Made by a program: the position numbers and the translations under genes. A stretch of DNA of 64,000 bases, taken from the NCBI GenBank assembly GCA_024229935.1, contig JAAERX010000077.1:186001-250000 (forward strand), given 5' to 3'. Of this stretch, positions 55,865 to 64,000 are shown in pieces (the stretch's first letter is position 1; each line of letters begins with the position of its first letter). Below the pieces are notes generated by a model. That model worked only from the letters and a program-made list of their open reading frames with translations. It was not told the origin of the DNA and did no database searches. This DNA comes from Gammaproteobacteria bacterium (GTDB taxonomy: Bacteria > Pseudomonadota > Gammaproteobacteria > Steroidobacterales > GCA-2729495).

Positions 55865-58800
55865 TTGCAATCCGGGTTTATACATCTACATCTGCATTCT
55901 GAATACTCGCTGTCAGACAGTGTTATACGCTTGCCTGCATTGCTGCAGCAAACGGCAAGCAGTGGCATGCCTGCAGTTGCACTTACTGATCAAAACAATC
56001 TCTTCGGTCTTGTTAAATTCTACAAGGCAAGCCTTGTGGCCGGAATTAAACCCATTGTTGGCGCTGATTTATTTGTTGAGGCACCGGGTACACGTGATGG
56101 CTATGCGTCTCTTGTATTTCTCTGTCTCAATAACACGGGCTATCGAAATCTAAAATGCTTGATTACACGCTCATATGTTGAAGGCCAGAAGAATGGTGTC
56201 CCGGTTGTTAAGGCAGATTGGCTTGATAATGACAGTGTTGAAGGGCTTGTCGTTTTATCAGGGGGCTATGATGGTGCTGTCACCCAATGGCTTTTGGATG
56301 AAAGGTATGAACAGGCAGAGCAGCAGGTTCGTGATTTTATGGAGAGGTTCTCCGGTAATTTCTTCCTTGAATTACAGCGTACCGGCAGAGAATCAGAAGA
56401 CCGCTATGTTAAGGCGGCTGTAAAACTTGCGGTCAAGTTACAGTGCCCTGTAGTTGCAACTAATGACGTGCGTTTTCTTACCAAGGGTGATTTTGAGGCA
56501 CATGAAGCACGTACATGTGTGCAGGGTGGTTACACCCTTGAGGATCGCTCACGACCACATCACTACAGTGAGCAGCAATATCTGCGAAGTCCTGCTGAGA
56601 TGCATGAACTTTTTAGTGATCTGCCGGAGGCTCTGGAAAATACAGTAGAAATTGCCAAACGTTGTAATGTTACCTTGGAACTGGGTAACAGTGTTTTACC
56701 TGATTATGATATTCCTGCTGAGCAAACGCCTGAAGAGTATCTGAGCAGTAATGCCCAAGCCGGATTGATCACCAGGCTGGAGGGCAGGCCACAATCTGCC
56801 CACGAGCGGGCAATTTATGATCAGCGCCTGGAGCGAGAACTTTCCGTTATTGCCGGCATGGGTTTTGCTGGATACTTTCTAATTGTTGCCGATTTTATAC
56901 GCTGGGCTAAAGAAAATGGTGTGCCTGTTGGACCCGGTCGTGGTTCAGGTGCTGGTTCACTCGTTGCATGGGTACTTGGGATTACGGATATTGATCCACT
57001 GGAATTTGATTTGCTCTTTGAGCGCTTTTTGAACCCCGAACGTGTATCCATGCCGGATTTTGATATTGATTTTTGTATGGATGGTCGTGACAGGGTCATA
57101 GAGTATGTTGCCAGCCGTTATGGTGCTGATCGGGTTTCCCAGATCATCACCTATGGAACGATGGGTGCAAAAGCAGTAGTCCGTGATGTAGGCAGGGTTA
57201 TGGGGCACCCCTATGGCTTTGCTGATCGGATAGCGAGGTTAATACCACCCACACCAGGTATGACTCTTGAGAAGGCCTTTGAGGAAGAGCCTGAACTCGG
57301 TCAGATTTATGACTCTGATGAAGAGGTAAAAATTGTTATTGATATGGCCAGGCAGTTGGAAGGTCTAGCCAGAAATGCAGGTACACATGCGGGTGGTGTT
57401 GTAATTTCACCAACAGCATTGACTGATTTTGCCCCGCTTTACCAGCCAGATGGTGAGACCGGTACAGTCACGCAGTTTGATATGAAAGATATTGAATCTG
57501 TTGGGCTGGTTAAATTTGATTTCCTCGGTCTGCGAACACTTACAGTTATCGATAAGGCATTAAAGATAATTAATGCAAGTGAAGGTATGTCTGGACAAGC
57601 CCCAGTGGAGCTTGAGGAGATACCAAGAGACGATCCGGCCACCTTTGAATTGTTACAGGCAAGTAAAACACATGCGGTTTTTCAGCTTGAATCACGAGGT
57701 ATGCGGGATCTGATCAAGCGCCTGCAACCCGATTGCTTTAATGACATTGTGGCTTTGGTCGCTTTGTTCAGACCTGGGCCTTTGCAGTCAGGCATGGTTG
57801 ATACGTATATCGAGCGTAAGCATGGTGGCAATGATGTAGCAATTGATTTCCTGCACCCTGATCTTGAGCCTGTACTGGCGACTACCTACGGTGTCATCCT
57901 GTATCAGGAACAGGTTATGCAGACGGCCCAGATTCTGGCGGGTTATTCACTGGGACAAGCGGATCTGCTGCGCAGGGCAATGGGTAAGAAGATTGCTGCA
58001 GAGATGGCCAAGCAACGTGACATTTTTATTCAGGGTGCTACTGATAATGGTGTCGATAAGCACCAGGCTGCCCATATCTTTGGACTCATGGAAAAGTTTG
58101 CTGAATATGGTTTTAACAAATCACATTCTGCCGCTTATGCATTACTGGCCTATCAGACAGCCTGGCTTAAGGCTCATTATCCTGCTGCATTTATGGCATC
58201 CGTTTTAAGTGCTGATATAGAAGCGACAGACAAACTGAAAGACCATCGCCGTGAATGCAAAGAAATGGGGTTGACACTAATGTGCCCTGATATCAATGCC
58301 TCATTTACCAGTTTTACCGTAGCAGGGGATAGGCGTATAGCCTATGGGTTGGGTGCTCTGAAAGGATTGGGGCGACAGGCGGCAGACACTATCGTGGCAG
58401 AGCGTGAGGCAAATGGTTTATACCAGAGTCTGCATGAGTTCTGCTTACGAGCAGATAGTTTAAAAGTTAATAAACGGGCGGTTGAATCACTGATTAAAGC
58501 GGGTGCTTTTGATGCTCTGGGGGTAAATCGCCCCAGCTTGTTAGCTGATATGTCTATTGCAATGACTGCTGCTGAACAACATGCACGGGCGCAGGAAGCT
58601 GGGCAAAACGATATGTTTGGTACAGATGAAGCACCACCGCCATCACCAGCCAGGGCTTCCATTTTGCCTAAATGGAGCCCCAAGACCCTTTTTCTTAAAG
58701 AACATGAGGCACTGGGGTTGTTTCTTAGCGGTCATCCTTTTGATCAGTATCGCGATGATTGTCCTTATATATGTTCTGGGCCTATTACTTCAGTAGTAGG

Positions 58801-59359
58801 GGGGCTTAAGAAGCCGGGCAAAGGTGAAGATGCATGGCGATCTGCCAAGGACATTTCCCTGGCAGGTTTACTAACCGATATTCGTAAGCGAGGAAACCGT
58901 GTCACGATGTATCTGGATGATGGTATTAGCCGTATTGAGCTCACAATGTTTAGTGAGGCATTTCAGGAGTACCGTCATCTGATTGCTGAGCATGCCCTGC
59001 GAGTAGTAAGCGGTAAGATTCGTTACGATGATTTCATAGGCGGGTGGCGCCTAGCAGTAAAGGATATTAAGGATATTGACCGAGTAATCGAACAACGAGC
59101 TTCACATCTGACGATACACTGGCTAACTGCTGAAGCATCGGGTATGGATTCTGATACCCTGCGGGAAATATTAGCCCCATTCAGGCCCGGGCGTTGTGAT
59201 GTTGAGCTTCATTACCGAAATAATGATGCTCAGGCTAGGTTGCCACTTGGTGGTGACTGGCGAGTGCGACCCAGTGGTGAACTGCGCGACAAGCTGGCAG
59301 AGACTGTAGGCATTAATGCATTCAGATTTGATTATGAAAAAAGCGCTGCACCCGGTTAA
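55865..59359 (+). CDS. dnaE: DNA polymerase III alpha subunit
   Basis: Replicative polymerase, 1164 residues (1160 in E. coli). It has a PHP domain at the N-terminus (FIHLHLHSEYSLSDSVIRL) and the polymerase palm with VGPGRGSGAGSLVAW near residue 358 and the catalytic Asp pair in MPDFDIDFCMDGRD near 398. Finger and beta-binding regions follow, with an internal clamp-binding motif QNDMF near 917, then an OB fold (ISLAGLLTDIRKRGNRVTMYLDD). The start is TTG at 55865 with GGGAG 9 nt upstream; no ATG or GTG fits the family start. It is 20 nt after rnhB. Confidence 0.97.
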   Translation: MQSGFIHLHLHSEYSLSDSVIRLPALLQQTASSGMPAVALTDQNNLFGLVKFYKASLVAGIKPIVGADLFVEAPGTRDGYASLVFLCLNNTGYRNLKCLITRSYVEGQKNGVPVVKADWLDNDSVEGLVVLSGGYDGAVTQWLLDERYEQAEQQVRDFMERFSGNFFLELQRTGRESEDRYVKAAVKLAVKLQCPVVATNDVRFLTKGDFEAHEARTCVQGGYTLEDRSRPHHYSEQQYLRSPAEMHELFSDLPEALENTVEIAKRCNVTLELGNSVLPDYDIPAEQTPEEYLSSNAQAGLITRLEGRPQSAHERAIYDQRLERELSVIAGMGFAGYFLIVADFIRWAKENGVPVGPGRGSGAGSLVAWVLGITDIDPLEFDLLFERFLNPERVSMPDFDIDFCMDGRDRVIEYVASRYGADRVSQIITYGTMGAKAVVRDVGRVMGHPYGFADRIARLIPPTPGMTLEKAFEEEPELGQIYDSDEEVKIVIDMARQLEGLARNAGTHAGGVVISPTALTDFAPLYQPDGETGTVTQFDMKDIESVGLVKFDFLGLRTLTVIDKALKIINASEGMSGQAPVELEEIPRDDPATFELLQASKTHAVFQLESRGMRDLIKRLQPDCFNDIVALVALFRPGPLQSGMVDTYIERKHGGNDVAIDFLHPDLEPVLATTYGVILYQEQVMQTAQILAGYSLGQADLLRRAMGKKIAAEMAKQRDIFIQGATDNGVDKHQAAHIFGLMEKFAEYGFNKSHSAAYALLAYQTAWLKAHYPAAFMASVLSADIEATDKLKDHRRECKEMGLTLMCPDINASFTSFTVAGDRRIAYGLGALKGLGRQAADTIVAEREANGLYQSLHEFCLRADSLKVNKRAVESLIKAGAFDALGVNRPSLLADMSIAMTAAEQHARAQEAGQNDMFGTDEAPPPSPARASILPKWSPKTLFLKEHEALGLFLSGHPFDQYRDDCPYICSGPITSVVGGLKKPGKGEDAWRSAKDISLAGLLTDIRKRGNRVTMYLDDGISRIELTMFSEAFQEYRHLIAEHALRVVSGKIRYDDFIGGWRLAVKDIKDIDRVIEQRASHLTIHWLTAEASGMDSDTLREILAPFRPGRCDVELHYRNNDAQARLPLGGDWRVRPSGELRDKLAETVGINAFRFDYEKSAAPG

Positions 59360-59436
59360 GTCTTACAGGCACCTGTCCATTCAGTGGGGAGGTCAGGTAT
59401 GATTCTCTTCTTGTTTTTATAGGGCAGGTTTAGGCG

Positions 59437-60396
59437 ATGGACCTTAATTTTCTTGACTTTGAGCAACCGATTGCCGAGTTAGAGGCAAAAATTGACGAAC
59501 TGAGGTTTGTCGGTGATGACTCCAAGCTCAATATCAGTGATGAAATTGATCGACTCAAAAGTAAAAGCGAGTCGCTAACACAAAACATTTTTTCTAATCT
59601 GAGCCCCTGGCAGGTTGCACAGATTGCACGTCACCCACAGCGGCCTTATACCCTGGATTATCTTAAGTTCATGTGTCCTGACTTTCAGGAGTTACATGGC
59701 GACCGGATGTATTCAGATGATGCTGCAATTGTTGGTGGACTGGCTCGAATTGCTGGTAAACCCGTTATGCTTATCGGTCATCAGAAAGGCCGTAACACTA
59801 AGAGTAGGGTTACCCGAAACTATGGTATGCCCAAACCAGAAGGCTATCGTAAGGCGCTGCGCCTAATGCAGCTTGCGGAACGCTTTGGGTTGCCGATTGT
59901 GACATTAATTGATACTCCAGGCGCTTACCCGGGTATTGGTGCAGAAGAACGCGGCCAGAGTGAAGCCATCGCTCGTAATCTTTTTGTCATGGCAAAGCTT
60001 AAGACACCTATTGTTAGTGTCGTGATTGGTGAAGGTGGTTCAGGTGGTGCACTGGCTGTGGGTGTCTGTGATCATCTTATTATGCTTGAGTACAGTATCT
60101 ACTCGGTTATCTCACCAGAAGGCTGTGCCAGTATCCTGTGGAAAGATGCGGAGAAGGCAGAGTTGGCTGCTACGGCAATGGGGGTTACTGCACAACGCCT
60201 GCAAAGTCTTAATCTCGTTGATGAGGTTGTGCCAGAACCTTTGGGTGGTGCACACCGTGCCCCACAGCTGATGGCTGAGACATTGCAGAATGCCTTGGTA
60301 GATACTCTATTGAAACTGGAAAGTATGAGTGCCAGTGAGCTTGTCCTGCGTCGGGAAGATCGTCTGGAGTCAGTAGGGAGCTTCAGCGAGAGTTAG
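59437..60396 (+). CDS. accA: Acetyl-CoA carboxylase carboxyltransferase subunit alpha
   Basis: Half of the carboxyltransferase that makes malonyl-CoA for fatty acid synthesis. At 319 residues it has the same length as E. coli AccA. Features: [20 protein letters not shown] at the start, the N-terminal linker, [26 protein letters not shown] near 150, and [15 protein letters not shown] near 198 with the oxyanion-type glycines. It is between dnaE and tilS as in the standard cluster. Confidence 0.97.
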   Translation: MDLNFLDFEQPIAELEAKIDELRFVGDDSKLNISDEIDRLKSKSESLTQNIFSNLSPWQVAQIARHPQRPYTLDYLKFMCPDFQELHGDRMYSDDAAIVGGLARIAGKPVMLIGHQKGRNTKSRVTRNYGMPKPEGYRKALRLMQLAERFGLPIVTLIDTPGAYPGIGAEERGQSEAIARNLFVMAKLKTPIVSVVIGEGGSGGALAVGVCDHLIMLEYSIYSVISPEGCASILWKDAEKAELAATAMGVTAQRLQSLNLVDEVVPEPLGGAHRAPQLMAETLQNALVDTLLKLESMSASELVLRREDRLESVGSFSES

Positions 60397-61803
60397 GTGC
60401 AGGGGTCATCACAGCTGTGTAGCACTACCACCATGAAAGATGACTCAAATCCACAAGATGTTCTTGTAACGGCCTTTTATGATGTGCTGAATGCTTGTCT
60501 CAGGCCAGAGCAGCCCCTTTGTATTGCCTACAGTGGCGGAATGGATTCTGCAGTATTGCTGCATGTGGCTGTACAACAAACAGTTTATCCGCTGAGAGCC
60601 ATTTATGTGGATCATGGCTTGTCACCGGAAGCCGGTGACTGGGCGGCCCACTGTGATCAGGTCTGTAAACAACTGGATGTTCCGTTCACAGCCGTAAAGG
60701 TTGAGGTTGATAGTGCTGGGGGGCAGGGCCCGGAAGCTGCGGCAAGAGAGGCCCGCTATACCATTCTCAGGGACATGCTAGGTGATGATGAGGTTTTACT
60801 GACTGCACATCATGAACAGGATCAGATGGAAACATTTCTTTTGCAAATGTTACGCGGCAGTGGTTTGCAGGGATTGTCCGGGATGCCTTTGTGCACCATG
60901 AGTAATGGTTATACGCATGTACGACCGATGTTGAACGTACCTGCTGAAACTGTTCAGGCTTATGCAGAAAAGGCTGGCTTGAGCTGGGTGGAAGACCCGA
61001 GCAATGCAGAAGATCATTTCAACCGAAATTTTTTGCGGCATAAAGTGCTACCAAAAATAAGGGAACGTTGGCCAGCTGCAGCCAGAGCAACAGTCCGATC
61101 AGCGCGGTTAAATGCAGAAGCAGCTGAACTACTGGATGAGTTGGCAGCTGAAGATTTGCAAGGTCAGGTTGCAGGACATCAGCTCAAGCTGACTAAGCTG
61201 CTACCTTTATCAACAGGCCGGAAAAAGAATGCACTTCGTTATCTCCTGCGCCACTGGCACATGCCGGTGCCCTCGGAAGCACAACTATCACAGGCATTGC
61301 ATGCATTATTTGCTGCCCGGGTCGACGGTCAACCTGAGGCAGCATGGCCAGGCGTTCGTATCCGTCGTTATCGGGATTTACTTTGGTTTTTTACTGAGGA
61401 GGATGACCCGCTGGCACCTACAAACCGACTGCTTGGGACCTATAACTGGGATGGCATGCTTCCACTAGATATGGGGCCAGTGCGCGGCAGGCTGGAATTA
61501 ACTAATGTTGTAGGTATGGGCATCTCTGCCTCTGCCACCTCAAAACCATTGGTGGTGAGGTTCAGGCACGGGGGGGAGCGTCTGCGTCCTGCACCGAGGT
61601 CACGAACCCGCCAGCTGAAGAATTTGCTGCAGGAATCTGACATAGTCCCATGGATGCGTGGACATATTCCGTTGATTTATTCTGGAGAACAGTTACTCGC
61701 GGTAGGTGATTTATGGGTAGATGCAGCCTGTGTGGCTGGGCCCTCAGAGACTGGTCGTATGGTTTGCTGGACAGGTTATTCACCTATTCGAGAAACAGAT
61801 TGA
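60397..61803 (+). CDS. tilS: tRNA(Ile)-lysidine synthase
   Basis: Converts C34 of the minor isoleucine tRNA to lysidine so that it reads AUA. It has the PP-loop ATP-binding motif IAYSGGMDSAVLLH near residue 43, VDHGLSPEAGDWAAHC, the HHEQDQMETFLLQMLRGSG segment, a tRNA-binding middle part and a C-terminal TilS domain with RFRHGGERLRPA. The 468-residue version starts at a GTG that touches the accA stop and has GAGAG 4 nt upstream. ATG 60433 would give 456 residues but has no Shine-Dalgarno. Either start keeps all motifs. Confidence 0.94.
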   Translation: MQGSSQLCSTTTMKDDSNPQDVLVTAFYDVLNACLRPEQPLCIAYSGGMDSAVLLHVAVQQTVYPLRAIYVDHGLSPEAGDWAAHCDQVCKQLDVPFTAVKVEVDSAGGQGPEAAAREARYTILRDMLGDDEVLLTAHHEQDQMETFLLQMLRGSGLQGLSGMPLCTMSNGYTHVRPMLNVPAETVQAYAEKAGLSWVEDPSNAEDHFNRNFLRHKVLPKIRERWPAAARATVRSARLNAEAAELLDELAAEDLQGQVAGHQLKLTKLLPLSTGRKKNALRYLLRHWHMPVPSEAQLSQALHALFAARVDGQPEAAWPGVRIRRYRDLLWFFTEEDDPLAPTNRLLGTYNWDGMLPLDMGPVRGRLELTNVVGMGISASATSKPLVVRFRHGGERLRPAPRSRTRQLKNLLQESDIVPWMRGHIPLIYSGEQLLAVGDLWVDAACVAGPSETGRMVCWTGYSPIRETD

Positions 61804-61959
61804 TTGTGAGTGACCGGGCTATCTGGTAATTTGTACTACCAACCTGGTGGTCAGTTTGGGTGTTCTGAAGGCCGGAGCGCGCTTTATCCCCGGGCCCCTT
61901 TACGGGTGGTTTAGGTAATCAAAGCGACTCTGGCTTTATTTGTATGTGCATGAAGCGCA

Positions 61960-61965
61960 TATACT
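61960..61965 (+). promoter_or_regulatory. Candidate -10 box for pyrG
   Basis: TATACT at 61960-61965, about 95 nt before pyrG in the 256-nt tilS-pyrG gap. The -35 (TTATTT, 18-nt spacing) is poor. A near palindrome ATGTGC-TGAA-GCGCAT overlaps the spacer. Weak support, noted because the gap is long enough for a separate pyrG promoter. Confidence 0.3.
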
Positions 61966-62044
61966 GATTTATTAGCGCCCCTGATTTTAGAATTTTATAG
62001 CCTGAAGGCTCAGTAACTATGGATAATGTGCAAGTGATCGGTAA

Positions 62045-63712
<1,668 letters not shown>

Positions 63713-63731
63713 ACCCAAGAGTAAGTAATCA

Positions 63732-64000
63732 ATGAAGTTGCTCGATTTTAATGTAGGGTTTGACCAGCCATTCTTTCTTATTGCAGGTCCTTGTGTCATT
63801 GAGAGTGAGTCATTAGCCCTGTCTACAGCGGAATATTTGCGTGACCTGACGGCTAAGCTGGGGATTCCCTTCATCTATAAATCATCCTTTGATAAAGCCA
63901 ATCGTTCCTCGGTAAATAGTTTTCGCGGGCCTGGTATAGAAGAGGGCTTGAGGATACTTGAGAAAGTAAAGTGTGATATTGGTGTGCCCGTGTTAACGGA
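63732..64000 (+). CDS. kdsA: 3-deoxy-8-phosphooctulonate synthase, N-terminal part (3' cut by window edge)
   Basis: Condenses arabinose-5-phosphate and phosphoenolpyruvate to KDO-8-phosphate for the lipopolysaccharide inner core. Not in the ORF track because it runs off the end. The visible 89 codons read [20 protein letters not shown], then [15 protein letters not shown], then [10 protein letters not shown] and IGVPVLT, the KdsA start with its phosphate-binding lysine and KANR segment. It lies just behind pyrG, its usual neighbour, and eno is expected next. Confidence 0.95.
   Translation, partial: MKLLDFNVGFDQPFFLIAGPCVIESESLALSTAEYLRDLTAKLGIPFIYKSSFDKANRSSVNSFRGPGIEEGLRILEKVKCDIGVPVLT

Overview
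The window reads as a chromosomal segment of a Gram-negative gammaproteobacterium. The evidence is the gene order: lon-hupB-tRNA-ppiD, then map/rpsB-tsf-pyrH-frr-uppS-cdsA-rseP-bamA-skp-lpxD-lpxA-lpxB-rnhB-dnaE-accA-tilS-pyrG-kdsA. It also carries dsbB, glnD, nhaB, and lipid A and KDO genes. GC content looks moderate (an impression by eye, not computed). I saw no phage, insertion sequence or CRISPR array. Coding density is high, and nearly all genes belong to known families. I do not see a self-evident new defence or mobile system; the interesting signals are local oddities.

Layout. 1-5.7 kb: the 3' end of lon, hupB with a strong promoter and terminator, tRNA-Val and tRNA-Asp, ppiD, a dicarboxylate/amino-acid symporter, and fabI on the opposite strand. 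5.8-9.1 kb: a YafS-like methyltransferase, dnaQ and nhaB. 9.2-20.7 kb: a polysaccharide region. It holds a collapsed nucleotide-sugar dehydrogenase pseudogene, a UDP-glucuronate-epimerase-like gene, pgi, ugd, a small membrane protein, a Wzm/Wzt-type ABC exporter, a minus-strand outer-membrane barrel plus Wza-like export protein, a WecA-type phosphoglycosyl transferase and a phosphopantetheinyl transferase. 20.8-26.5 kb: gltX, a tRNA-Ala/tRNA-Glu operon, and a two-component pair recognised as PrsK/PrsR of the PEP-CTERM/exosortase system. 26.5-33 kb: galE, an N-formylglutamate-amidohydrolase/YbdK pair, dusA, a methyltransferase and a nucleotide cyclase-FHA protein. 33-36.5 kb: yoaA, tsaB and dsbB. 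36.5-42.4 kb: a minus-strand operon map-glnD-dapD-arsC-like-dapE. 42.5-64 kb: the long plus-strand housekeeping run from rpsB to the start of kdsA, which is cut by the window end.

How the genes fit together. Pgi, GalE, Ugd and the epimerase can supply UDP-glucose-derived, uronic-acid and galactose-type sugar nucleotides. The WecA-like enzyme would load undecaprenyl phosphate, which UppS in the downstream run helps make. The ABC pair and the Wza-like protein would export polymer. PrsK/PrsR would control exopolysaccharide and PEP-CTERM genes. No glycosyltransferase that extends the chain, no Wzc/KpsE-like partner and no exosortase lie in the window, so those parts must be elsewhere or absent. 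The downstream run joins translation (S2, EF-Ts, RRF), UMP kinase, isoprenoid carrier and phospholipid synthesis, outer-membrane assembly (RseP, BamA, Skp) and lipid A synthesis (LpxD, LpxA, LpxB).

Points most worth a second look are: the head-and-tail remnant of a TviB/WbpA-type dehydrogenase (9243-9497); ribosomal protein S2 with a roughly 100-residue acidic then Lys/Ala-rich tail; the clean absence of dxr and fabZ from their usual places; the PEP-CTERM-type regulators and export genes without an exosortase; a 21-nt tandem repeat in a divergent promoter region; and a cyclase-FHA protein with a Ser where the catalytic Asn is expected.
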